A stretch of 64,000 nt of DNA from Rahnella aquatilis CIP 78.65 = ATCC 33071. Lineage in GTDB: Bacteria > Pseudomonadota > Gammaproteobacteria > Enterobacterales > Enterobacteriaceae. Shown here piece after piece: positions 55,918 to 63,572 of this stretch. Position 1 is the first letter of the stretch. Each line of letters begins with the position of its first letter. Made by a program: the position numbers and the translations under genes. Below the pieces are notes generated by a model. The model worked only from the letters and a program-made list of their open reading frames with translations, made no database searches and had not been told where the DNA came from. The stretch lies in NCBI RefSeq assembly GCF_000241955.1, contig NC_016818.1, positions 1,550,001 to 1,614,000 of the forward strand, in the 5' to 3' direction.

Positions 55918-56775
55918 ATGGGAAACGGATGGCATGAATGGCCTTTGATGGTCTTTACGGTTCTGGGGCAGTGCGTCGTCGGTGCATTTATCGTGCTGGC
56001 CATTGCGTTGTTGACTCAGCGCAGTACGGAAGAGTACCGACGGGTCCATCTCTCGATGTTTTTCCTGTGGGTATTGATGGCCGTTGCCTTTATCGCCTCG
56101 GTTCTGCATCTGGGGTCGCCGCTGAGAGCATTCAACTCACTGAACCGTCTGGGGGCCTCGCCACTCAGTAACGAAATTGGCAGCGGTTCACTCTTCTTTG
56201 CTTTGGGCGGGATTTACTGGCTGCTGGCGATGATCAACAAGATGCCACGCGCTCTCGCCAAAATCTGGTTAATTGTGACCATACTTGCAGGGATTGGGTT
56301 CGTTTTCGCGATGTGCCGTGTGTATGAAATCAATACTGTGCCAACGTGGAACAATGCCTATACTGCGTTTCATTTTGGCCTGACAGTACTGATTGGCGGT
56401 CCGGTTCTGGGTTATCTGCTGCTGCGTGGTGCCAGGATCAATGGCTGTGCGTTGCGTCTTTTACCGGTCATCAGTCTCTCGGCGCTGGTTGTAAGCATGG
56501 CGGTTGTGATGATGCAAAGCGCCAGTCTGGCCGGTATCAATAGTTCCGTTCAGGCTGCTTCTGCACTTATCCCACAATACGGCGTGTTGTCGGTATGGCG
56601 GCTGGTGCTGGTTGTGCTTGGACTGGGCTGCTGGTTCTGTCCGCTTATACTGCGTAAACGGCCTGCACTGGGCTCAATGATACTGGCCTTTGTGCTGGTG
56701 TTTGCCGGAGAACTGATGGGTCGGGCGATTTTCTACGGTCTGCATATGACCGTGGGCATGGCGGTGAGTGGTTAA
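55918..56775 (+). CDS. dmsC: DMSO reductase membrane anchor subunit
   Basis: DmsC anchors the reductase and oxidises menaquinol. The 285-residue protein has about eight hydrophobic segments and starts MGNGWHEWPLMVFTVLGQC, typical of DmsC/YnfH. It begins 1 nt after the dmsB stop, so they are translationally coupled. Confidence 0.92.
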   Translation: MGNGWHEWPLMVFTVLGQCVVGAFIVLAIALLTQRSTEEYRRVHLSMFFLWVLMAVAFIASVLHLGSPLRAFNSLNRLGASPLSNEIGSGSLFFALGGIYWLLAMINKMPRALAKIWLIVTILAGIGFVFAMCRVYEINTVPTWNNAYTAFHFGLTVLIGGPVLGYLLLRGARINGCALRLLPVISLSALVVSMAVVMMQSASLAGINSSVQAASALIPQYGVLSVWRLVLVVLGLGCWFCPLILRKRPALGSMILAFVLVFAGELMGRAIFYGLHMTVGMAVSG

Positions 56776-56844
56776 TTTCGGGTAGTCAGGTTTATCAGGA
56801 GGTACATCGCCCGTAAGGATGTGCCTCTGCAAAATGAGTGAATT

Positions 56845-57453
56845 ATGTCAGCTGAATCAATTAGTCTAACCGGTAAAATATTGGGTGCGATGCTGTTTTA
56901 TCCACCGAGTTCTCCTGAAGTTAGTGTCTTAATTACCTTACTTGAAGGAAGTGTCTGGACCGAATCATGGCCATGTGCGAGTGACGAGGCTAAAACTCAG
57001 GCGGGAGAAACGTTCAGCCAGATTACCGCCGCATCTGAAAGTCTGGATGACGCGTATCAGCGTCTTTTTATCGGCCCTTATGCGTTACCTGCGCCACCCT
57101 GGGGCTCGGTGTATCTGGACAAAGAATCTGTGGTGTTTGGCGATTCAACGCTGGCATTGCGCCAGTGGATGCGTGAAAACGGCATCGAGCCGCATCTGCA
57201 ACAGGCAGAACCGGAGGATCATATTGGTTTGCTGCTGATGATGTCCGCATGGTTAGCCGAGAATTCACCCTCATTACTGGATGAATTTCTGACTGTGCAT
57301 TTATTGCCATGGGCCGGACGTTATTTTGAATTACTCCGTCAGAAAGCCGCACACCCGTTTTATCTCGGAATTGCCGTACTGGCAGAATCCACACTCCAGG
57401 GCTGGAAGCAGCAACGTAGTCTGGAAACGCCAGTCGTGGATTTGTATTTCTGA
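56845..57453 (+). CDS. dmsD: Tat proofreading chaperone DmsD
   Basis: DmsD binds the twin-arginine leader of DmsA and of YnfE/F and holds it until the cofactor is loaded. The 202-residue TorD/DmsD fold shows the conserved PPWGSVYLDKESVVFGDSTLALRQW and EPEDHIGLLLMMSAWLAE. An in-frame stop at 56839-56841 fixes the ATG at 56845. The ribosome site is weak. Its stop overlaps the next ATG. The presence of one DmsD for two Tat clients is notable. Confidence 0.92.
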   Translation: MSAESISLTGKILGAMLFYPPSSPEVSVLITLLEGSVWTESWPCASDEAKTQAGETFSQITAASESLDDAYQRLFIGPYALPAPPWGSVYLDKESVVFGDSTLALRQWMRENGIEPHLQQAEPEDHIGLLLMMSAWLAENSPSLLDEFLTVHLLPWAGRYFELLRQKAAHPFYLGIAVLAESTLQGWKQQRSLETPVVDLYF

Positions 57454-58025
57454 TGAGCGATTCCCGTGATGCCAGCTACTATCGTGCCTGGATGAGCAGC
57501 AGAACCGTCAGCCGCCGTGGGTTATTCCGCGGCTTGCTGTCACCGGGAAAACCGGTAATTGAACAAGTGCCTCAATCTTCTGCAGACGTGCTGACGCGTT
57601 CTGTTGCCCGTCCGCCTCAGGCCATTGCCGAACCGGTGTTTCTGCAACAATGTGACGGATGCGGACACTGTGCACAGGCGTGTCCGGTCGGTATTGTAAG
57701 CGTTCAGGACGGGAAGGCTTCGCTGGCTATAGATTATGCCGAATGTGATTTTTGCGGAGCCTGTACACAGGCTTGCAAAAGCGGAGCGCTGGATGAATGT
57801 ATCCCGATGGATATCGGTTTGCGTCCGGTAATTTTGTCTCAGTGTCTGGGGCGGTTAGATGACATGTGCAGGATGTGTGAAATTGCATGTCCGCGTACGG
57901 CAATATTTTTTAATCAACAAAATCAACCCGCGGTTGATGATAAGAGATGTAACGGGTGCGGTAAATGTAAACTTGTTTGTTATCATGGAGATATTATATT
58001 GTCTTTAAAACATCATGATTCTTAA
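57453..58025 (+). CDS. NapF-like polyferredoxin at the end of the dms/ynf operon
   Basis: The 190-residue protein resembles NapF, a ferredoxin linked to periplasmic nitrate reductase maturation. A twin-arginine-like SRRGLFRG lies near residue 19. Cysteine groups CDGCGHCAQACP, CDFCGACTQACKS, CRMCEIACP and CNGCGKCKLVC suggest three or four [4Fe-4S] clusters. Its ATG overlaps the dmsD stop, so it belongs to this operon. E. coli dms and ynf operons, as I recall them, have no such gene. A role in cofactor or cluster assembly is inference. Confidence 0.8.
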   Translation: MSDSRDASYYRAWMSSRTVSRRGLFRGLLSPGKPVIEQVPQSSADVLTRSVARPPQAIAEPVFLQQCDGCGHCAQACPVGIVSVQDGKASLAIDYAECDFCGACTQACKSGALDECIPMDIGLRPVILSQCLGRLDDMCRMCEIACPRTAIFFNQQNQPAVDDKRCNGCGKCKLVCYHGDIILSLKHHDS

Positions 58026-58158
58026 TCCCAGGATTTGATTAACGATTTCAATCATCACTCTTCCGTTTGTGCTCAGGTTCGTTTTTGCCGGATTGACTTT
58101 TAAACCGCCGGTGGCATGATGCGCGCAATTTCTTCCTCTTTGTGGTCACCATCGCCCT

Positions 58159-59304
58159 ATGTCCGCCTATTCCCGTCCTGTTTCTCTGCTCCTGTGCGGA
58201 CTCCTGCTGCTGACGATTTCTATCGCCGTTTTAAATACACTGGTCCCTTTGTGGCTCAGCCATGAGCAACTTTCTACCTGGCAGGTTGGACTCGTCAGTT
58301 CGTCCTATTTCACCGGTAATCTGCTGGGTACTTTACTCGCGGGCGGGCTGATTAAACGTATTGGTTTTAACCGCAGTTATTATCTTTCCTGCATTCTGTT
58401 TGCTGTCGCGACCGCAGGTCTGGCATTTTCAATGAGTTTCTGGAGTTGGGTGACGGCGCGCTTTGTTGCGGGCATCGGCTGTGCGTTGATCTGGGTTGTG
58501 GTGGAAAGTGCGTTGTTGCGCAGCGGAACCGTCAATAATCGCGGCCAGTTGCTGGCAGCGTATATGATCATGTATTACATCGGCACGGTGGTCGGCCAGC
58601 TTCTGGTAGGTACTGTTCCAACGGCTATTATCAGCGTACTGCCATGGGTGACAGCTCTGATCGTTATCGCCATGCTACCGCTGTTGTTGACGCATATAGA
58701 GAATCAGGACAGTCAACAGCCGCGTCATGCCGTCATGCCGATGTTCAGACGCCGTAATGCCCGGTTGGGGATTAACGGTTGCATTATTTCCGGCATCGTT
58801 CTGGGCTCTCTGTACGGCCTGATGCCGCTGTTCCTGACGCACCAGGGGATGAGTGATGCCGATGTAGGTTACTGGATGGCATTGCTGGTCAGCGCCGGGA
58901 TTATCGGGCAATGGCCGGTAGGGCGTTTGGCCGATCGCTATGGACGCCTGATGGTGCTGCGTATTCAGATTTTCGCCGTTATCCTCGGTAGTATCGCGAT
59001 GCTCAGCGGTTATGCGATGGCACCGACGTTATTCATTCTGGGATGCGCGGGTTTTACGTTGTATCCGGTTGCTATGTCCTGGGCTTGCGAAAAAGTAAAC
59101 GCAGAGGAACTGGTGGCGATGAACCAGGCCTTACTGATGAGTTACACCATCGGCAGCCTTGCAGGACCGACGATGACCGCGATACTGATGCAAAGTTATT
59201 CAGACCGCCTGCTGTTTGTGATGATTGCAGTGGTCTCGCTGGTCTATCTGGCGATGCTGATGCGCAAAGCGGATCATACACATAATCCGGTTGCAACCGC
59301 CTGA
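58159..59304 (+). CDS. ycaD: MFS transporter YcaD
   Basis: YcaD is a 12-helix inner-membrane transporter of unknown substrate. The 381 residues match E. coli YcaD throughout, with identical runs such as [10 protein letters not shown] and SSYFTGNL. It lies between dms and pfl, as in E. coli, though ycaC, ycaM and ycaN, which surround it there, are absent. Confidence 0.92.
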   Translation: MSAYSRPVSLLLCGLLLLTISIAVLNTLVPLWLSHEQLSTWQVGLVSSSYFTGNLLGTLLAGGLIKRIGFNRSYYLSCILFAVATAGLAFSMSFWSWVTARFVAGIGCALIWVVVESALLRSGTVNNRGQLLAAYMIMYYIGTVVGQLLVGTVPTAIISVLPWVTALIVIAMLPLLLTHIENQDSQQPRHAVMPMFRRRNARLGINGCIISGIVLGSLYGLMPLFLTHQGMSDADVGYWMALLVSAGIIGQWPVGRLADRYGRLMVLRIQIFAVILGSIAMLSGYAMAPTLFILGCAGFTLYPVAMSWACEKVNAEELVAMNQALLMSYTIGSLAGPTMTAILMQSYSDRLLFVMIAVVSLVYLAMLMRKADHTHNPVATA

Positions 59305-59342
59305 TACCCTGCATCTTAAGCCGCGGTCGGCTGCAGAAAGCA

Positions 59343-59368
59343 AAAAAGACGCCGGTTGGCGTCTTTTG
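59343..59368. terminator. bidirectional terminator between ycaD and pflA
   Basis: AAAAGACGCC-GGTT-GGCGTCTTTT has an A run and T run on opposite sides, so it can serve both convergent genes. Confidence 0.9.
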
Positions 59369-59386
59369 ATGGGCTAAGTCAGGTTA

Positions 59387-60127
59387 TTAATAAATAACTT
59401 TATGCCCGTAGCTGGCAAGAATATTTTTCACTCTTTCCATGATCTCTTTGGTCGGTGGATTGACACCATCCAGACCGTATTTCTCACCCATTGCTGTCCA
59501 TTTGTGTTTGCCCAATTCGTGATAAGGCAGCAATTCAATCTTCTCGATATTGGTCATATCTTTGGTGAACTCACCCAGTTTATGCGCAGAATCATCATCA
59601 TCAGACCAGCCCGGCACAACGACATAACGGATCCAGGTGCGCTGATTACGTTTTGCCAGATAGCGGGCAAAGTCCAGCGTGCGGTGATTGGATACGCCCA
59701 CCAGATTTTGGTGAATATCGTCGTTCATCTGCTTGAGATCAAGCATGACCAGATCAGAGACATCCAATAATTCGTCGATCACCGGATCATAACGGCGTAC
59801 AAAACCGTTGGTGTCCAGACAGGTATTGATCCCTTCTTTCTGGCAGGCGCGGAACCAGTCACGCACAAACTCCGCCTGAAGGATGGCTTCGCCACCGGAG
59901 GCTGTTACGCCGCCGCCCGAAGCATTCATGAAGTGGCGATACGTCACAACTTCTTTCATTAAATCATCGACATTGATCTCTTTCCCGCCATGTGTGTCCC
60001 AGGTATCGCGGTTATGGCAATACATGCAACGCATCAGGCAACCCTGGAAAAAAACAATGAAACGGATACCTGGGCCGTCAACGGTGCCACAGGATTCATA
60101 TGAGTGGATGCGACCTTGAACGGACAT
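59387..60127 (-). CDS. pflA: pyruvate formate-lyase activating enzyme
   Basis: PflA is a radical SAM enzyme that installs the glycyl radical on PflB. The 246-residue chain carries the CxxxCxxC motif at Cys30, Cys34 and Cys37 (GCLMRCMYC) and the segment [16 protein letters not shown]. The ATG at 60127 has an AGGGGG ribosome site and the family N-terminus. An in-frame ATG at 60184 would add 19 residues. In E. coli pflB lies immediately upstream. Here a P2-type prophage end does. Confidence 0.95.
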   Translation of the reverse strand: MSVQGRIHSYESCGTVDGPGIRFIVFFQGCLMRCMYCHNRDTWDTHGGKEINVDDLMKEVVTYRHFMNASGGGVTASGGEAILQAEFVRDWFRACQKEGINTCLDTNGFVRRYDPVIDELLDVSDLVMLDLKQMNDDIHQNLVGVSNHRTLDFARYLAKRNQRTWIRYVVVPGWSDDDDSAHKLGEFTKDMTNIEKIELLPYHELGKHKWTAMGEKYGLDGVNPPTKEIMERVKNILASYGHKVIY

Positions 60128-60224
60128 ATGCCCCCCTGACTCGGTGGTGCTTTCCGTGGAAATACAATCAGTTAAGTTACTCATAAAGTTTCACTTAGTC
60201 CTAAATAGTGCAGATTCGTGGACA
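60128..60224. other. predicted left attachment junction of the prophage (attL zone)
   Basis: The host/phage junction must lie between the pflA start and the int 3' end. The exact core cannot be read without the other end. Sequences of the form GTGGACA (60218-60224) and ATGGACA (60229-60235), spanning the int stop, resemble the arm-type sites of P2-family integrases as I recall them. Confidence 0.45.
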
Positions 60225-61211
60225 TTATATGGACACTCCGTTAAGTGGGTTTAATGAGACTGCATCCTGCAAAAAGTCCGGTGCAAAGTGCGCATAAACC
60301 ATGGTCTGTTGTACGGTGGAATGCCCTAAAATTCGCTGTAGTGTAATAATATTACCTCCATTCATCATAAAATGCGTGGCGAATGTGTGCCGCAGTACAT
60401 GGACAGCCTGTCCGGCGGGTAGGTCTGGCTTCATAGTTCGCAGTGTGTTTCGCACCGTGTCGTAATTGGGCGTAAACAGTTTCCCGGTACTACGTTTTTT
60501 CACCATTTTAACCAAGCCCTCAGACAGCGGTATTGTTCTGCGTCTACCATTCTTTGTTTTCATGAATGTCAGCATGCAGTTAATAATGTGCTCAGCTTTA
60601 AGATCTGCAACTTCACTCCAGCGACCACCGGTGGCCAGACAAAGCAGCACAGCGTTGCGGTTGTCTCCTTCCAGCATATCGAGCAACTGCGTGATTTCTT
60701 CCGTGGAAAGAAACGCCATTTCTGGCTCAGCCTCTTTAAGCTTTTTCACGCCTCTGAAAGGATGCTCGCTGTGATATTCATTGGCATCAATCAGCTTGGT
60801 AAACATGCCGCTGAATATAGCCTGATGACGGTTCACACTGGCTGGCTTCAAGCCTTCATTCATCATCTTGACCCGATAATCCGTTATAGCTTTCTTGGTT
60901 ATCTGGTCTGCTCTGGTCACCCCGATTTCAGCAAACTTAATCATGATTGCTGAAAGCCTGCCTTTTTCTATCAGACCACGGTTATGGTGCTTACCGTGGT
61001 ATAGCCACCACAATTCCAGCAAATCAGTCAGTTTGCGGCGGTCTGCCGGTTTTTCTAACCACTCTTTATTATGGTAGTTAACCAGCACATGACGCTCATA
61101 AATCTGAGCCTCACCTTTCGTATTAAATTTACGCCGGATTCTTCTTCCCTCGGAACCCTGCGGCCTTACGTCCACTTCATATCGACCATCATCGAGCTTC
61201 TTAATTGACAT
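60225..61211 (-). CDS. int: P2-type prophage tyrosine integrase
   Basis: This site-specific recombinase inserts and excises the prophage. The 328-residue chain shows the catalytic set: Arg197 in GGRWSE, Lys220 in KTKNGRRR, His271 and Arg274 in HVLRHTF, His297 in LGHS and the nucleophile Tyr306 in MVYAHF. The ATG at 61211 (MSIKKLDDGRYEV) was chosen over 61226. It is transcribed toward pflA, which lies 98 bp beyond its stop. Gene order int-C-cox identifies the P2 group. Confidence 0.93.
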   Translation of the reverse strand: MSIKKLDDGRYEVDVRPQGSEGRRIRRKFNTKGEAQIYERHVLVNYHNKEWLEKPADRRKLTDLLELWWLYHGKHHNRGLIEKGRLSAIMIKFAEIGVTRADQITKKAITDYRVKMMNEGLKPASVNRHQAIFSGMFTKLIDANEYHSEHPFRGVKKLKEAEPEMAFLSTEEITQLLDMLEGDNRNAVLLCLATGGRWSEVADLKAEHIINCMLTFMKTKNGRRRTIPLSEGLVKMVKKRSTGKLFTPNYDTVRNTLRTMKPDLPAGQAVHVLRHTFATHFMMNGGNIITLQRILGHSTVQQTMVYAHFAPDFLQDAVSLNPLNGVSI

Positions 61212-61313
61212 AGCGAAGCCCTCCAATGGTTATAACTTTGTTCGGTACTGTCTGTTTGTGGCTATAACAGTCGGCCACTGTACAAAAATCACATATTTGT
61301 GCGGCGTATATGG

Positions 61314-61613
61314 TCAGCCAGTCTTTTGGTCTGAGTGGGATGAGGTTGGATTTTCTGGCCCAAAGTGTGCGAGTGCCGGCGCAATTTGGCCGGAAGCTGG
61401 GTCGGTTTCGTCAAACATGAACCAATCGCGATACTTGCGAAAACGCGGGTGTTTAAAGAACTTCATCCCCGCTTCCATAGACATTTTCGACTTGCCAGAT
61501 TCATAGCCATGGTAAGTCACATAATTTAATCCAACTAATTCAGCGGCTTCCTTAACTTTTAGTCGTTCAGACTCACGGATCAGCTTTAGCTTCTCTGACT
61601 GTTCAGTTGACAT
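61314..61613 (-). CDS. C: P2-type immunity repressor C
   Basis: The C repressor keeps the lytic promoter silent. The 99-residue protein equals P2 C in length. An N-terminal helix-turn-helix (KEAAELVGLNYVTYHGYESG) is followed by a C-terminal SGQIAPALAHFG segment that I recall as shared with P2 C. Placement between int and cox, pointing toward int, is the P2 arrangement. Confidence 0.85.
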   Translation of the reverse strand: MSTEQSEKLKLIRESERLKVKEAAELVGLNYVTYHGYESGKSKMSMEAGMKFFKHPRFRKYRDWFMFDETDPASGQIAPALAHFGPENPTSSHSDQKTG

Positions 61614-61713
61614 AAAATATCAGATCTCTTATTTTATAAGCATTGAGATACCCGATAAGACATTAGATAGGTCTAAATGGTGTCAGATCGGAAAGGAAAT
61701 AGGAGAATACCAA
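61614..61713. promoter_or_regulatory. C-cox transcription switch region
   Basis: In P2 the divergent lysogenic and lytic promoters and the C operators lie here. An inverted repeat TTAGA-TAGG-TCTAA (61663-61676) and repeated AGATC and AGATA motifs are visible, but promoter boxes could not be fixed. Confidence 0.5.
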
Positions 61714-62085
61714 ATGAATACGAAAGCTAAAACATCAGACCAGTCGAATGATGACGAACTTTTAGGGGAAAGCGGCGATATCGTTAAGCGTAAACCTGTC
61801 AGTTTGTCTGAGAAACCGGGCAATCTTCTTTCAAAAGAAGGATTCGCTCTGTATGTAGGTAAAACTCCGGCGGCGATCGTAGCGATGGCAAAAGCTGGAA
61901 AACTCCCAGCTTTTTACATGGCTGATCCTCTAAAGCCCGGAGGACATGCAGAGTTATGGATTAGCCGTAAAGAGTGGGACAAGTTTGCTGATCAGCTTGT
62001 TGAAGATGCACCGGCAGAGTGGCACGGATGGAAAGACCGTATTAGTGCAAGTAAGCCTTGCCGTGGACGCGGCCGTGCAGCATAG
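61714..62085 (+). CDS. cox: Cox-like excisionase/repressor, extended
   Basis: P2 Cox is an excisionase and repressor of the C promoter. This 123-residue protein has a Cox-like core (LLSKEGFALYVGKTPAAI, KLPAFYMADPLKPGGHAE). It is longer than P2 Cox (91 residues) by about 38 charged residues at the N-terminus. The AGGAG ribosome site before 61714 supports the long start. It is the first gene of the early operon. Confidence 0.75.
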   Translation: MNTKAKTSDQSNDDELLGESGDIVKRKPVSLSEKPGNLLSKEGFALYVGKTPAAIVAMAKAGKLPAFYMADPLKPGGHAELWISRKEWDKFADQLVEDAPAEWHGWKDRISASKPCRGRGRAA

Positions 62086-62099
62086 AAGAGGCCAGTAAT

Positions 62100-62267
62100 A
62101 TGCAAAACCCAATCTCTTTAGCACCACTGCTCTGGAATCATCAAACCGCACGTCCCATGAATAATTCAATTACACATGGGAAAGGTCGCAAAGGAATCAT
62201 TATCTGTTCACGCCGTTCTATGCGCGCGGTAGCGGTAAAACGGTTTTTATCATGGGGGAGAAAATGA
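62100..62267 (+). CDS. small P2-type early protein, Fil-like
   Basis: A 55-residue basic protein (MQNPISLAPLLWNHQTARP, ending FLSWGRK) in the slot of P2 orf78. It resembles the phage filamentation Fil family only by position, size and general style. It begins at 62100 after GAGG and its stop overlaps the next ATG (ATGA). Confidence 0.5.
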   Translation: MQNPISLAPLLWNHQTARPMNNSITHGKGRKGIIICSRRSMRAVAVKRFLSWGRK

Positions 62268-62764
62268 CAGTAATCACTGCGGCTATTGTAATGAATCAGC
62301 CTGCCGGGCTTCGCGCTGCTGTTGGGGAACGCCTTGCGCCCGCTCGCTGGCAAACCTCTTGTGATTTCTATAATAAGATGAGCGAACGTGAACGTCTGAC
62401 CATCTGTTTTCATGCTCAATTAAGACAACGCCATTCCGTAATGAAATTGCAGGAAATGAACGATTGCGATCGTGAACGTATTGTCTGTGCAATTGATGAG
62501 CTCCGGGCTGCTTTTGCAAAGTACCGCAGTTTCAGGATCACCAAGTCATGTTTTATCGGACGTTTAAAGATTAGCGAACGTCGAACTTTATATTTTCATG
62601 CAGGATTAACGGAAGAAGAATTCAGCCAGCCATATTGGCGAATCGATGACGAAACCTGCTCATGGAGAGAGGCTTTATTCCGGGCACTACGGGAATTATT
62701 TAGCCTGTTCGAAAATGCGCCGACTGTATTAACGTCGGTTCGCCCCGAAACTTACCTCCACTAA
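62264..62764 (+). CDS. P2 replication gene B-like protein
   Basis: P2 B is a DnaB helicase loader-like factor of 166 residues. This ORF, from ATG 62264 with a GGGGGAG ribosome site, is also 166 residues and occupies the same slot. The assignment rests on position and length, with a familiar C-terminal pattern (APTVLTSVRPETYLH). Function is inferred. Confidence 0.6.
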   Translation: MTVITAAIVMNQPAGLRAAVGERLAPARWQTSCDFYNKMSERERLTICFHAQLRQRHSVMKLQEMNDCDRERIVCAIDELRAAFAKYRSFRITKSCFIGRLKISERRTLYFHAGLTEEEFSQPYWRIDDETCSWREALFRALRELFSLFENAPTVLTSVRPETYLH

Positions 62765-62823
62765 TTAACCATTTTTAATTCTGCGCTTGATTGCGTAGGG
62801 GATCCCTTTGTCTGGAGCCAGAG

Positions 62824-63066
62824 ATGAGCTTAACAGTTGGTCAGGAAATGAGAAATAAAGCAGACAGCGAAGCAACGAATTGGATGTTAAATCAGGCACG
62901 AAATCAGGCTAAGGCTGATGCAGCAATCACCTTTTCCTCGCATCTGGATTCGCTAATTAGTCACGCGATTCAAGAGCAATTAGACAGGGTTGAAATTCTT
63001 GAATTACTCGGACAAGAGTCCATCCGTTTTCACAACGAAGGTTTAGAAAATAAAGAGGTGATGTAA
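62824..63066 (+). CDS. DUF2732-like small P2 early protein
   Basis: An 80-residue, mostly helical protein (MSLTVGQEMRNKADSEATNW) ending in ELLGQESIRFHNEGLENKEVM. It resembles the DUF2732 family found in this place in P2-like phages. No biochemical role is known. Its stop overlaps the next ATG by one base. Confidence 0.5.
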   Translation: MSLTVGQEMRNKADSEATNWMLNQARNQAKADAAITFSSHLDSLISHAIQEQLDRVEILELLGQESIRFHNEGLENKEVM

Positions 63067-63284
63067 TGCCAGATTTAATGGATTCCGTGCAGGAAAGAAA
63101 TCTCGAAATTTTGACTCATCAGGTAGCTGCACATCGTATTCATAGCAATGGGGTATCGGCCTCAGTCTGTGAAGACTGCGACCAGCCAATCCCTGCGGCG
63201 CGGCGCGCTGCATTTCCCGGTGTCGTGCGTTGTGTGCCATGCCAAGAAATCACCGAACAACAGAAAAAACATTTCAGGAGCTAA
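63066..63284 (+). CDS. TraR/DksA-type C4 zinc-finger protein
   Basis: The 72-residue protein has the four-cysteine finger CEDCDQPIPAARRAAFPG...CVPCQE that marks the TraR/DksA family. P2-like phages carry this gene in the early operon. TraR-like proteins act on RNA polymerase without ppGpp. Such activity here is inference. Confidence 0.8.
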   Translation: MPDLMDSVQERNLEILTHQVAAHRIHSNGVSASVCEDCDQPIPAARRAAFPGVVRCVPCQEITEQQKKHFRS

Positions 63285-63286
63285 GC

Positions 63287-63565
63287 ATGATTCGAATTTC
63301 TGTCGGTGACAATTGGGTTGTGACGAGCGACTGCTACCAGTTCATTCTCAACAAAAAGAAAACTGTTCTTTCTGGCGATAAGAAAGGGCAGGAATATTTA
63401 GAAGCCACTGCTTACTACGCCAAGATTGACCAGTTGGTGAAAGGATTACTGCACTTTCATATCAGAGATTCTGATGTCCGTACCCTTGCGAAACTGGCTG
63501 ATGAAATAGCGAATATTGGAGATCTTTGCCGGGTTGCTTTTAACGTGACGCAGTCCGGTAAATAA
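63287..63565 (+). CDS. DUF5405-like P2 early protein
   Basis: A 92-residue protein starting MIRISVGDNWVVTSDCYQFI, with the family pattern KGQEYLEATAYY. It follows a CAGGAG ribosome site and ends 7 nt before the next gene. Function unknown. Confidence 0.6.
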   Translation: MIRISVGDNWVVTSDCYQFILNKKKTVLSGDKKGQEYLEATAYYAKIDQLVKGLLHFHIRDSDVRTLAKLADEIANIGDLCRVAFNVTQSGK

Positions 63566-63572
63566 CGTGCTG

